Of a DNA stretch of 64,000 bases, positions 36,807 to 45,723 are shown piece by piece. Under the pieces are notes generated by a model. That model worked only from the letters and a program-made list of their open reading frames with translations, was not told where the DNA came from and did not search any database. Origin of the DNA: Pedobacter sp. MC2016-15 (GTDB lineage: Bacteria; Bacteroidota; Bacteroidia; Sphingobacteriales; Sphingobacteriaceae). Made by a program: the position numbers and the translations under genes. Location: positions 248,001 to 312,000 of the forward strand of contig NZ_JAPIVS010000005.1 in assembly GCF_026239695.1 (NCBI RefSeq), read 5' to 3'. Position 1 is the stretch's first letter. Each line of letters begins with the position of its first letter.

Positions 36807-39629
36807 TTATCTCGTCAGGTCGAACTTCAGACCCAGGTTGAATCGTGTTGTGTAATATTCCATTTGCATGGTTTGGGAAGGAGTTCCCTGGTAGTAGCGC
36901 AGTGGCTGATTGGTGATATTGTTCACCTCGGCAAAAATACGCAGTGATTTCAGCAGGGTATAGGAAGCATTGGCATCCAGGAACGTTTGTTTGTCGTAAT
37001 AACGGTCTTCAAAGTTATTTCCACCTAGCTCATCAAGATACGAAGCTGCATAGTTTAGTGAAAGCCTTGCAGAGAACTTTTTGTTCTCCCATGACAGAGA
37101 GGCGTTAAACATGTGTGGAGCTGTTCCAGGTAAAGTGATACCCGTTCTTCTTTCGCCATCTTCATTATAGATACCATCCGCTTTAGACTTGGTATACGTG
37201 TAGTTGGTGTAGACACCAAAGCCTTTCAGGAAGCCGGGAAGGAAATCCAGCTGGCGCTGCAGGGCAACTTCAAATCCGTAAACGCTTACACTTTCACCAT
37301 TTCTTGCTTGTGTTAAAGTCCAGTTTTCACCTGCAGGTACCGGATTTGGCAATCCAGGGAACTGACTGGCAAAAGATTCGGTAGTCAGGTTCTCATCACG
37401 GAACTGGTAGATGAAATCATTGATCTTTTTATAGAACACACCACCTGAGATCAGACCTACAGATTTGAAGTAATATTCACCCATCAAATCGTAATTCCAT
37501 GCGTAAGAAGCTTTCAGATCGGCATTACCTGCATCGATAGCGTTATCATCCAGGATCGTATTTACATATGGAGACAGTGCATAGTAGTTCGGACGTGCAA
37601 TACCTGTAGTTGCGGCAGCTCTTACAATGAAGTTTTCCAGAGGTGTATATTTAAAGGTTACACCAGGCAATACATTCAGGTAGCTGTTTTTAACAGTACG
37701 TGTACCTTCCAGGGATTCTTCGTTCTGGATCAGGTTTCCTTCATAATTGATACTTGTGTTTTCCAGCCTTAAACCTGCAATCATGCTCAGTTTACTGCTT
37801 AAGTCCTGATCAAAACGCAGGTATCCTGCTGTGATTGTTTCTTTAGCATGGTAGTTTACAGCCAGGTATTCTCCCGGTACATCTTCCTTGTCAAACAAAG
37901 CTGAGTTGTTAAGGGCCAGACCGCCGAGATACCTTTTTGAAGCGAAAGTTCCCGGTACATATTTGGAATCCGGATTCCATTTCTCGCCACCCCAGTACTG
38001 CTGCACGGTTTGCGACAGATTATCCATGTCATTGCCAACAGGGGAGTACTCCGAGTAACTGTTGTTTCTGTCTTTAGTTTTCAGACGCAGACGGCCTCCA
38101 AAACGGATACGACCTTTCTGATCTTTGATGAGGCTGAAGGGAACCCTGAAATTCAGTTTGATACCCAGCTCATCTTCTTTAGTTTTATCCGTATTCTCAC
38201 TGATTGTTCCCAATTGATAATCACTTAACGCAAGGGCAGAGGTCGGTTTGAGTAATGGGAACTGAGGTGAGTCGAAGTTATTAGAAAAAGTTACACCTTC
38301 AGTTTCGTAATTGATGTAACGCTCATTAGGACGGTATTCACTGGCCGTAGAGTAGCTTACTGCCCAGTCGAGATCCAGCTTGGAACCGATCAGGTGATCT
38401 CCACGCAGGGAGTAATTCTGAACTTTCTGTTCTTCCAGACGTGCACTTTTCACACGACCACCATTGATACCACCTTTTGTTTCACGGTCGACAGCACCTT
38501 CAAAACCAGTAATGTTGTTGCTCGCATCGTATAGAGGTTCAATATCCTTATAAGATAAGCGGTAACGGTTTTCCCTGTCATCACGCCAGTTGTACATCGC
38601 GTTAAAGTTGATCCTGTTTTTCTCGTTGAACTTGTAATCAATCGCTGCTGCGGCACTGCGGCGTATACGTTGTACATCGTATTTTCTGATGTCCTGCTCT
38701 TCAACATAAGTATTTCCGAAATCATCGCGTTTCCATACCGCCTCTACGTTATCAGAACCATAGTTATTGCTATTCAGTGATCCGCTCAGCACGATACCCA
38801 GTTTTTGATCCAGGAACCTGTTTCCATAGATAAAGCTGGTGTTATATATAGGTTTCTCACGGATGGCGCTGTAACCTCCGGAAAGCGTTGCCGATATACG
38901 TTCACCATTTGGTGCAGCCCTGGTCACCAGGTTTACCGAACCACCGATTGCATCGGCATCCATATCTGGAGTCAGCGTTTTGTTCACCTCAATCGTCTGG
39001 ATCATGTCTGAAGGGATCAGGTCCATCTGCACACGGCGGTTATCGCCTTCGGCGGAAGGAATACGGTCGCCATTCAACGTTACAGAGTTGAGTTCCGGTG
39101 CTAAACCACGGATGATAATGTTCCGTGCTTCACCCTGATCGTTCTGCATCGTTATACCAGGGATACGTTTTACCGCATCACCAATGTTGGCATCCGGGAA
39201 ACGCCCCACCTGATCTGCAGAAACGATATTGGTGATGTTAGGGTTGTTTTTCTGCACGTTCAGCGCTTTTGCCTGTCCGCGGAGACGATCTCCCATAATC
39301 ACCACTTCTTTTCCCTGCACTGCAGCTTCATTCATGGTAATGTTTACTCCCAATGCTTTACCTGCGGTAATTTTTACAGTTGTAGAATAGGCATTGTAAC
39401 CAATATAAGTAACCACGAGCTCGTAATCACCAGTTGGCACATTTAGAAACTGGAATTTACCATAAGCATCTGTGATGGTATGAATGTTTCCCGGGCTCAG
39501 TTTCAGCACCGCACCAGGCAGGGAAAGTTTCTGACCATCGGCAACCTGTCCGGTAAGCAACCCGCTTTGGGCGTAACTTACGATCGACATGACTGTCATT
39601 AGAATCGCTAATAATAGAATTTTTTTCAT
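36807..39629 (-). CDS. TonB-dependent receptor of the phytase locus
   Basis: Outer-membrane receptor, 940 residues. Order: signal peptide (KKILLLAILMTVMSIVSYAQ), carboxypeptidase-regulatory-like domain (about 22-105), plug domain (about 130-235, with IVSADQVGRFPDANIGDAVKR and NIIIRGLAPELNSVTLNGDR), then the barrel to a C-terminal aromatic-ending strand (FNLGLKFDLTR). This is the single-component FecA/CirA-like type with no SusD partner. Pairing with phytase suggests import of inositol phosphates or phosphate chelates; this is inferred. The start at 39629 is chosen for the signal peptide; an ATG at 39656 is possible. Confidence 0.93.
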   Translation of the reverse strand: MKKILLLAILMTVMSIVSYAQSGLLTGQVADGQKLSLPGAVLKLSPGNIHTITDAYGKFQFLNVPTGDYELVVTYIGYNAYSTTVKITAGKALGVNITMNEAAVQGKEVVIMGDRLRGQAKALNVQKNNPNITNIVSADQVGRFPDANIGDAVKRIPGITMQNDQGEARNIIIRGLAPELNSVTLNGDRIPSAEGDNRRVQMDLIPSDMIQTIEVNKTLTPDMDADAIGGSVNLVTRAAPNGERISATLSGGYSAIREKPIYNTSFIYGNRFLDQKLGIVLSGSLNSNNYGSDNVEAVWKRDDFGNTYVEEQDIRKYDVQRIRRSAAAAIDYKFNEKNRINFNAMYNWRDDRENRYRLSYKDIEPLYDASNNITGFEGAVDRETKGGINGGRVKSARLEEQKVQNYSLRGDHLIGSKLDLDWAVSYSTASEYRPNERYINYETEGVTFSNNFDSPQFPLLKPTSALALSDYQLGTISENTDKTKEDELGIKLNFRVPFSLIKDQKGRIRFGGRLRLKTKDRNNSYSEYSPVGNDMDNLSQTVQQYWGGEKWNPDSKYVPGTFASKRYLGGLALNNSALFDKEDVPGEYLAVNYHAKETITAGYLRFDQDLSSKLSMIAGLRLENTSINYEGNLIQNEESLEGTRTVKNSYLNVLPGVTFKYTPLENFIVRAAATTGIARPNYYALSPYVNTILDDNAIDAGNADLKASYAWNYDLMGEYYFKSVGLISGGVFYKKINDFIYQFRDENLTTESFASQFPGLPNPVPAGENWTLTQARNGESVSVYGFEVALQRQLDFLPGFLKGFGVYTNYTYTKSKADGIYNEDGERRTGITLPGTAPHMFNASLSWENKKFSARLSLNYAASYLDELGGNNFEDRYYDKQTFLDANASYTLLKSLRIFAEVNNITNQPLRYYQGTPSQTMQMEYYTTRFNLGLKFDLTR

Positions 39630-39771
39630 GAATTTTGATTTGATATGCGTTGTCATTTCTTTATTCAAGGCTACCTGTATTGGAGCTTGTTTTCTTGATG
39701 GCAGCAAGTTGTAATTGTGCAGAAGATTAAACAAATTCTGCGTGTTATATAAAGTAAACAAGTGATTTTAT

Positions 39772-39783
39772 AGCGTATACGCT
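39772..39783. promoter_or_regulatory. 12-bp palindrome upstream of the receptor-phytase operon
   Basis: AGCGTATACGCT, a perfect palindrome 143 bp before the receptor start, in the 255-bp spacer after the TPR regulator gene. It is a candidate operator. A weak promoter-like pair (TTG, 19 bp, AGAATTTG) lies between it and the gene. Confidence 0.35.
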
Positions 39784-39884
39784 GAGTTTATTACAGCTCT
39801 TAATAATCTAATTATCAGTCTATTGTAATTTAAAAAATCTCCATTAAGTTATTGTTAAGGCTAAGTTAGCTGCTGATGAAGGCA

Positions 39885-41531
39885 CTAAATTGACTGCAAA
39901 AATGCAATGAGGTTATCACCCTGGCCAAGGTTGAGTTTCTTTCTCAAACGATATCGTGCAATGCGCAAACTGTCCTGCGAGATGGCCAGCATGGAAGCCA
40001 TATCTGTAGAATTCATATTCATCTTCAGGAGCGATACCAGCTTCAGGTCTGTTGCGGTGAGATTGGGGAACTGTTGATTGAGTTTTTCAAAAAAGGACTT
40101 GTGGATCTGCTCAAAGACATTGCTGAAGTCGTTCCAGTAATTGTCGTTATTGAAATCCTGGTTGATTTGCGTGATCAGCTGCTTCAGCTGTTTTTTCTGG
40201 TCGCGCTTATCGTCTTTAACCAATTCCTCGAGCTGCGCTTTTAGGGTTTCGAGTACCTGGTTCTTCTGGATGATATGTAAAACGTGGGTGCTGAGTTCTT
40301 TGGATTTCAGCTCTATTTCCTGTTTGAGCTGGATCTCCTCCATATTCTTGTTTTTTAACCCAGCTTCTATCAGCTGTTTTTCGGTTTCGAGAATAGCGAT
40401 GTTCTGCTGACTTGCCTGCTGCTCCGCTTTGAGCTTGATCCTGTGTCGGCTCAGCATGAGTAGCCCGGCAATGACGAGCAGCACAATGATCACAATTGTA
40501 GCCACCGTAACGATCAGGGTTACCTTTCTTTCATTCTGCAGGAACCTGATCTCTTCATTCTTTTTCTCCTCATCATTGAGCGCCTGCCTGAAGGCCATCT
40601 GCCTGCTGGTTTCCAGAGAATAGATTTTCATCAGGTAAGTCCGGGCGATTTCCGCATAATAGAAAGCGCTGTCGTTTTTGCCCATCAGGTTATACGTTTT
40701 GGAGATATCCCTGAAGGCAGAGCTGACCTGGTAGATTTCATTGCTTTGCTGCGCGAGCTTTAGTGCCTGCTGCGTGTGCTGCATCGCTTTTTTAAGGTCG
40801 CCCGTTTTGCGGAAGATGTCTCCGATGTTGTTTTCAACCTCTATGGATTGGGTAATCTGTTTGGAGTTGTTGTAAATGTTTAGGGCCGACAGGAAGTAGG
40901 ACATGGCTGCTTTATACTGACCGAGGTCTTCATGGATGCTGCCGATATTCTCAAAGATTGCTGCTTTTCCTTCATTGTTATTGATGGAAGTATAGGCTGC
41001 GAGTGCTTTTTGCTGATAGAAGAAAGCACTGTCATAAAGCTGTTTTTTCTCCATCAGGTGACCGATCTGGCCCAGGGTGACGGCAACGCCCTGCTGATCT
41101 CTGAGGGATTGGTAGATTTTTAGCGCCTGGTTAAAGCTGCTTCTGGAGTTGCGGTGATCCTGATGGTAATAGTATAGTGTGCCGAGGTTGATATAGGTGT
41201 CAGCGAGCAGGTCGTTGCGTTTTTCCTGCTCAAAGAGCTTTTTGGCGTCGAGGCCATATTGCAAAGCGCGGGTGAAATCGCCCAGGTGAAAGCAGATCAT
41301 GCCCATATCTTTGAGGCAGATGCCCTGGGTAATCAAATCTCCGGAGCTGATGGCGTCAAGATGTCTTTTTTTTAGCGTCAGGAATTGCGCATCCGGGGCC
41401 TTCGGGATGTTCAGTTTGAAGGCTTTTGGTTCAAAATCATCATCTATAACTTGTGCAGCACAGGTATTGATGCATATTAATGCGATGCAAAAACAGATAA
41501 AAGAACGGATTGCATTTTTATAGCAGGGCAT
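39885..41531 (-). CDS. Membrane-bound TPR protein with LuxR-type DNA-binding domain
   Basis: Predicted transcription regulator, 548 residues. A signal peptide (FICFCIALICINTCAAQ) leads to about six tetratricopeptide repeats (about 45-300; for example GDFTRALQYGLDAKKLFEQ and DLLADTYINLGTLYYYHQDH). One membrane helix (about 335-360), a long coiled coil (to about 440), and a C-terminal helix-turn-helix (LTATDLKLVSLLKMNMNSTDMASMLAIS) follow. The layout, sensor outside and DNA-binding domain inside, is common in Bacteroidota. Its position upstream of the receptor-phytase operon suggests it may control it. The start at 41531 is chosen for the signal peptide. Confidence 0.87.
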   Translation of the reverse strand: MPCYKNAIRSFICFCIALICINTCAAQVIDDDFEPKAFKLNIPKAPDAQFLTLKKRHLDAISSGDLITQGICLKDMGMICFHLGDFTRALQYGLDAKKLFEQEKRNDLLADTYINLGTLYYYHQDHRNSRSSFNQALKIYQSLRDQQGVAVTLGQIGHLMEKKQLYDSAFFYQQKALAAYTSINNNEGKAAIFENIGSIHEDLGQYKAAMSYFLSALNIYNNSKQITQSIEVENNIGDIFRKTGDLKKAMQHTQQALKLAQQSNEIYQVSSAFRDISKTYNLMGKNDSAFYYAEIARTYLMKIYSLETSRQMAFRQALNDEEKKNEEIRFLQNERKVTLIVTVATIVIIVLLVIAGLLMLSRHRIKLKAEQQASQQNIAILETEKQLIEAGLKNKNMEEIQLKQEIELKSKELSTHVLHIIQKNQVLETLKAQLEELVKDDKRDQKKQLKQLITQINQDFNNDNYWNDFSNVFEQIHKSFFEKLNQQFPNLTATDLKLVSLLKMNMNSTDMASMLAISQDSLRIARYRLRKKLNLGQGDNLIAFLQSI

Positions 41532-41686
41532 ATCTACTGGCACTTGTATGTATTTAGAATCTGCCACAAAATAGTGAAGCTAATATTAACATAATGTTAA
41601 TTTAAACATATACTCACGCGTGTTAACCTTTTAAAAGATTAAACTTTTTTTGATCGTGTTTGTTATTTGCTCAAAGGAGGAGCATA

Positions 41687-41893
41687 ATGGGATTTATAAA
41701 AAACGCCCTGGTGGGCATTGCGCTGTATGAAGCGACGAAATACTTTATCAAACTGGCGGATCGTCAGGAAGCTGGTTTACAATTAGAACATGAGCAAAAT
41801 CATCTGCTGTCTAATTATGATACTGCTCCGGAGGAGAATGATCCCTGGAAGAATTCATTGGCAAATGATGATATGAGAGCACCTGATTCTTAG
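41687..41893 (+). CDS. Small conserved protein (68 aa)
   Basis: A near-perfect Shine-Dalgarno (AAAGGAGG, unusual in this phylum) lies just before the start at 41687, so the start is well fixed. The N terminus is a short amphipathic or membrane-touching helix (GFIKNALVGIALYEATKYFIK) and the rest is acidic and polar. It resembles small YtxH-like or envelope-associated proteins, but no family can be named. Its own terminator follows, so it is a single-gene unit. Confidence 0.75.
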   Translation: MGFIKNALVGIALYEATKYFIKLADRQEAGLQLEHEQNHLLSNYDTAPEENDPWKNSLANDDMRAPDS

Positions 41894-41917
41894 GGATCGG
41901 GTAGATATAATAGTTAA

Positions 41918-41948
41918 GAAGCCTGTTAGTTTTAGCAGGCTTTTTTTA
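41918..41948 (+). terminator. Rho-independent terminator
   Basis: AAGCCTG / CAGGCTT stem with a loop of about 10 bases and a T7 run, after the stop at 41893. Confidence 0.88.
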
Positions 41949-42008
41949 TTATCATTACGATTAATTCGCTATACTGTATTCTTATCTTATTTATACACAC
42001 ATCGTCAT

Positions 42009-42359
42009 ATGAAAAAATACTTATCCTGCCCGCTGGCCATTATGTTAATCTTGGCATCCTTTAACCCTAGTACCGCTAATATTAAATCTAAGCAATTCGA
42101 CCTCAAATGCAATTTGCTTGAAGATTCGATTACATATTCAGCTAAAACTAGCACTACTATAAGTAAAGACAAGCAAAAGGTCACTCTTGTAGGAAATGCT
42201 CAGTTTCAGTGTAAAAATTTCAAGATCACTGCTCATCAAATTATCTTCGATAAAAAATTGCAAAAATTATATGCTGAAAATTATATTGCTTATGATGAGA
42301 ACGGCCAGATTGTAAAAAAAGGAGTTTCCGGTGAATTCAATATTGATAAGAAGATATAG
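42009..42359 (+). CDS. Exported OstA/LptA-like small protein
   Basis: Exported protein of 116 residues with a signal peptide (LAIMLILASFNPSTAN). The mature part resembles one OstA/LptA half-jelly-roll: KQKVTLVGNAQFQCKNFKITAHQIIFDKKLQKLYAENYIAYDE follows the LptA pattern of membrane-protein-like beta turns (the quoted block is given as keywords VTLVGNAQF, ITAHQIIFD and YAENYI). LptA binds lipopolysaccharide in the periplasm, but this copy is isolated from lpt genes, so the role is open. AT-rich, with its own terminator. Confidence 0.6.
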   Translation: MKKYLSCPLAIMLILASFNPSTANIKSKQFDLKCNLLEDSITYSAKTSTTISKDKQKVTLVGNAQFQCKNFKITAHQIIFDKKLQKLYAENYIAYDENGQIVKKGVSGEFNIDKKI

Positions 42360-42387
42360 AATCGTATGCTTTTACTACTTCAATAGA

Positions 42388-42419
42388 AAGCCTGTTTTCC
42401 TAAAGAAAATAGGCTTTTT
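42388..42419 (+). terminator. Rho-independent terminator
   Basis: AAAGCCT and TTTTC pair with GAAAA and AGGCTTT (one mismatch), followed by T5, 28 bp after the OstA-like gene. Confidence 0.8.
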
Positions 42420-42582
42420 GCATTTTTAAGTTGTTTTTTTGCATACGTCATAACAGTCTTTTTAGCGATGAATTGGCATGTACCACAGCCTAAAAAACGA
42501 AACCCGGAAGCTTGAATAATCAGAGGCTAACGGGAATAAGATAGACAAACTTAAATGAAGAGTTTGAAAATTACAATTTCAT

Positions 42583-43278
42583 TTACAGACTATTCAGTGG
42601 CAAAATCAGATCAGAGTGGTTATTATGCACTTTATTGATCACGGTACTGTTCACCTTAGTAGATACTTGTGTAGACCTCATCAGGTCATCAGGATAGGGA
42701 TTGCAGAGACTCAATAAATCAGGAATACTTAAATCTTTGCTTAACCACAGTGCTTCCTCATTTTTATCCAGGATGACCGGCATTCTGAATTTGGGATCAT
42801 GTACTTTACCCACCGTGCTGTTAGAATTGGTAGTCATAATCGTAAATGAGCGGTACAACTCACCCGTTAACTTACTCTGCCACTGGCTCCACAAGCCCGC
42901 AAAAGCGAATACCTCACGATCGGTAATCGTAAACCTGTAGGGGATAGAAGCCCCACTTTTCCTGTCCCATTCATAAAAACCATCGGCCAGCACCAAACAG
43001 GTTTTATGGTGCTTCAATAAGGGCGACCAGGTACGGTTTCCGGCAGCCTCTTCACTTCTGGAGTTTAAGGTAGAAAAATTCAGCTTTACCGATTCTGCCC
43101 AATGCGGAACCAATCCAAAGTGCATCTGCTGTGCCGTATCTGGTACATCGGCGGTAATTACCAATCCATTTTGTGTAGGCGCAAGATTAAAATTAGGAGC
43201 GTAATCATTTGGGAGTTTCACCTCGTAAGCTTTTAACAGATCTTTTTCTTTTTTGGTCAGCGTATATCTCGCACACAT
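42583..43278 (-). CDS. SOS response-associated peptidase (SRAP/HMCES/YedK family)
   Basis: Protein that forms a covalent thiazolidine crosslink to abasic sites in single-stranded DNA and shields them. It has 231 residues. The start at 43278 puts the essential cysteine at position 2 (MCARYTL); any longer start would bury it, so this start is firm. The other active-site parts are NSRSE (near 70), GFYEW (near 100) and the histidine in KVHDPKFRMPV (near 160). It is divergent from umuDC, and the shared spacer holds a palindrome, which supports a common DNA-damage control. Confidence 0.94.
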   Translation of the reverse strand: MCARYTLTKKEKDLLKAYEVKLPNDYAPNFNLAPTQNGLVITADVPDTAQQMHFGLVPHWAESVKLNFSTLNSRSEEAAGNRTWSPLLKHHKTCLVLADGFYEWDRKSGASIPYRFTITDREVFAFAGLWSQWQSKLTGELYRSFTIMTTNSNSTVGKVHDPKFRMPVILDKNEEALWLSKDLSIPDLLSLCNPYPDDLMRSTQVSTKVNSTVINKVHNNHSDLILPLNSL

Positions 43279-43389
43279 ATTTTCGGAATAAAAAGGAGCA
43301 CCAGGCATCCATCGGTCACAGATACCAATATAGCATAAAAATCCTTTTCTTTTGGGACGGATGCACTTCAAATAGGAGTGCTAATATAG

Positions 43390-43402
43390 TTAGTTTTACT
43401 AA
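43390..43402. promoter_or_regulatory. Inverted repeat in the SRAP-umuD spacer
   Basis: TTAGT, 3 bases, ACTAA: a perfect short palindrome 50-62 bp before umuD and 112 bp before SRAP, just upstream of the umuD promoter core. It is a candidate damage-response operator; the binding protein is unknown. Confidence 0.35.
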
Positions 43403-43422
43403 ATTGAATAGCTAAAATGTTA

Positions 43423-43430
43423 TAGTTTTG
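43423..43430 (+). promoter_or_regulatory. TAnnTTTG promoter core for umuDC
   Basis: TAGTTTTG matches the Bacteroidota -7 consensus; a TTG at 43404-43406 is 16 bp upstream as a possible -33 element. It is 22 bp before the umuD start. Confidence 0.5.
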
Positions 43431-43451
43431 CGCTAACTAAGATTTACCATC

Positions 43452-43922
43452 ATGAAGGAATTGCTGTTGTATGAAAAAGGAGAGAGTGAAACGCTGATTC
43501 CTCTGTTCCTGGAGAAGATCCATGCGGGCTTTGAAAGCCCCGCTGCAGATTACGAAGAAGAACGGATAGATCTAAATACCTATGTGACCAAGTACCCTCA
43601 CGCTACTTTTTATGCAAGGGTTGTGGGCGATTGCATGACAGGTTCCGGCATCTATCCTGACGATCTTTTAGTAGTGGACCGCTCCCTTAATCCTACGAAC
43701 GGTGATATTGTCGTAGGTATTCTGGACAACGAATTTATCCTGCGGTCGTACTTTAAAACGGGAACGAAGGAATACCTTATGCCAGATAATGTAGCTTATC
43801 AGCCGATAGCGCAGAACCCTACTACCCATTTTGAAATCTGGGGTGTGGTACCACATAGTATTTTAGATCAGAGAAGGAGGATCAATGCTCGCCTTAATAG
43901 ATTCCAACAATTTTTACGTTAG
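43452..43922 (+). CDS. umuD: UmuD-like protein with substituted catalytic dyad
   Basis: S24/LexA-fold accessory subunit of an error-prone polymerase, 156 residues. The cleavage region HAGFESPAADY keeps an Ala25-Gly26 bond aligned with Cys24-Gly25 of E. coli UmuD. The nucleophile position reads GDCMTGSGI (Cys61 for Ser60), and the lysine position reads EFILRSY (Arg98 for Lys97). Self-cleavage by the known Ser-Lys mechanism is therefore doubtful. The rest of the fold (DDLLVVDRSLNP, NGDIVVGILDNEF) is normal. It overlaps umuC by 38 bp, so the two are translationally coupled. Confidence 0.92.
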   Translation: MKELLLYEKGESETLIPLFLEKIHAGFESPAADYEEERIDLNTYVTKYPHATFYARVVGDCMTGSGIYPDDLLVVDRSLNPTNGDIVVGILDNEFILRSYFKTGTKEYLMPDNVAYQPIAQNPTTHFEIWGVVPHSILDQRRRINARLNRFQQFLR

Positions 43923-45159
43923 TGCTGAGCGGGTATTTCAACCTGCATTGCGTGGCCGGCCAGGCTGCGTATTGAGTAATAATGATGGATGTGCCATATC
44001 CAGGAGCAACGAAGCGAAGGAGATAGGCATCAAGATGGGCACTCCATATTTCGCCATGCAGGAACAGCAGCAGCTGGGGGAGATCTGGTGGCGCTCTTCA
44101 AATTATACTTTGTACCAGGATATGATGCGAAGGATTACCGGCATCGTACGGGATACTTTTCCTGATCAGGAAATATATTCTATTGATGAATGTTATTGTG
44201 ACTTAAGCAGTTTTGCATATCATGATATCGAAAAGCAGGCGATTTTACTGAGATCCAAAATTCTTCAATATACCGGTGTTCCTGTTTGCATCGGCATTGG
44301 TGCAACTAAGACCCTGGCGAAAATCGCCAATAAGATCGCCAAAAAAGAACATGCCAGTACCGGAGTGTTTTTCATGGATACACAGGAGAAAATCGATTAT
44401 AGTTTACAGGAAACCGCCATTGAAGATGTCTGGGGAATCGGGCCACGTTACGCCATTAAGTTAATTAAACAGGGTTTCTACACGGCTTTAGATTTTGTCA
44501 ATCTGCCAGAAGACTATGTATTAAAACTGATGACTATCCAGGGCCGCAGAACCTGGCGCGAGCTGCAGGGGGAGCGCTGCATCCCGATGGAATATGAACC
44601 ACCCGCTAAAGAAGGTATCTCCACAGGGCGGTCTTTTTGCAAAATGGAAACGGAACTGGCGCCCATAGAAGAAGCACTGGCATTTTATGTAGCCAACACT
44701 GCGGTCAAGTTGCGCAACCAGCAATGTGTATGCAGCAGGATGTTTGTTTACCTGCAGACCAGCCAGTTTGCTGTAGTCCATAGAAAATACTGTGCAGAGA
44801 TAGACCTCAAACTTTTGGTGGCCACGGCAGAAACAGGGAAACTGATCAAGGAGGCCCTTGCGGGATTAAGGAAAATATACAAGCCTGGTTTCAGGTACCA
44901 GAAGGTAGGCGTAGAGCTGCGGGGACTGATACCTGACACACAAGTGCAGGCGTCGTTATTTGAAGCGGTACCGGATGCGAAGGAGCTTAAGATGCAGCAG
45001 GCATTGAAGGTGATCGACCAGCTGAATAGCAGTTACGGGCGGGATATGGTGAGGTATGGAACAATGGGGTTCAGCAAATCCTGGGCGATGCGGCAGGAGT
45101 TTTTATCCAAGAGATATACCACGAGAATTGAAGATGTGATTAAGGTTAAGGCTTATTGA
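43885..45159 (+). CDS. umuC: Y-family DNA polymerase V catalytic subunit UmuC
   Basis: Translesion polymerase, 424 residues. Visible are the palm residues ALIDSNNFYVSAERVF (first Asp) and SIDECYCDLS (catalytic Asp-Glu), GCVLSNNDGCAISRSNEAK in the fingers, the helix-hairpin-helix block IGIGATKTLAKIANKIAK and VWGIGPRYAIKL, and the little-finger and C-terminal UmuC domain (YGRDMVRYGTMG). The start lies inside the end of umuD. Together with SRAP it forms a mutagenesis and abasic-site cassette. Confidence 0.96.
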   Translation: MLALIDSNNFYVSAERVFQPALRGRPGCVLSNNDGCAISRSNEAKEIGIKMGTPYFAMQEQQQLGEIWWRSSNYTLYQDMMRRITGIVRDTFPDQEIYSIDECYCDLSSFAYHDIEKQAILLRSKILQYTGVPVCIGIGATKTLAKIANKIAKKEHASTGVFFMDTQEKIDYSLQETAIEDVWGIGPRYAIKLIKQGFYTALDFVNLPEDYVLKLMTIQGRRTWRELQGERCIPMEYEPPAKEGISTGRSFCKMETELAPIEEALAFYVANTAVKLRNQQCVCSRMFVYLQTSQFAVVHRKYCAEIDLKLLVATAETGKLIKEALAGLRKIYKPGFRYQKVGVELRGLIPDTQVQASLFEAVPDAKELKMQQALKVIDQLNSSYGRDMVRYGTMGFSKSWAMRQEFLSKRYTTRIEDVIKVKAY

Positions 45160-45357
45160 TGATTTAATTATCATTTGGATTGAGCGCACGTATTAATATC
45201 TGTCTAGGTTGAAAGTTAGCCTATAGATGACCATGCTTCCTAAAATGTTGATCGTTTAATATTTGATTTTTTTGGTAAACAAGCTGGCTGCTTGTAATTG
45301 AGTGTTTTTGGAACGTTAATTGTCGTAAATTTAAAGCTCAATATTTAAATTGTTAAT

Positions 45358-45582
45358 ATGGAATTGGCTAATATAAAATTCGGAGACTTTGTAAGGCATC
45401 GTCTGATCAACAGGTCAAAAAAATTGGCAGTCATCACCCTAAAAGAAGACAGAGTTTTTGTAAGATATGAAAACAACGGTATCTTTTATGAAACAGAGTT
45501 TTTTCTTTTTGAGCTTGAGCCCTTCAGTGAAGAGTCTCCTGGTCAGATAGGACAGGTTGCAAAGCCTTTCAAAATGTACTAG
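45358..45582 (+). CDS. Hypothetical protein (74 aa)
   Basis: Small soluble protein, beta-rich by appearance (FGDFVRHRLINRSKKLAVITLKEDRVFVRYENN), ending in an acidic and proline-containing tail. This may be a short SH3-like or Tudor-like barrel, but that is a guess. AT-rich upstream region of about 200 bp without other genes. No family recognised; coding character is moderate. Confidence 0.6.
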   Translation: MELANIKFGDFVRHRLINRSKKLAVITLKEDRVFVRYENNGIFYETEFFLFELEPFSEESPGQIGQVAKPFKMY

Positions 45583-45723
45583 AACTGACAACCCGAAATC
45601 GGTGCTGCTAGTCACAGTATTTCTGAGAGGAAATGGCATATTTATTTTCCTGTGTTTCAAGGAATCGTTAGTTAACGATCTGACAAAACACGTATTAGAT
45701 AATTTCCTTATCTTATCCAACAT

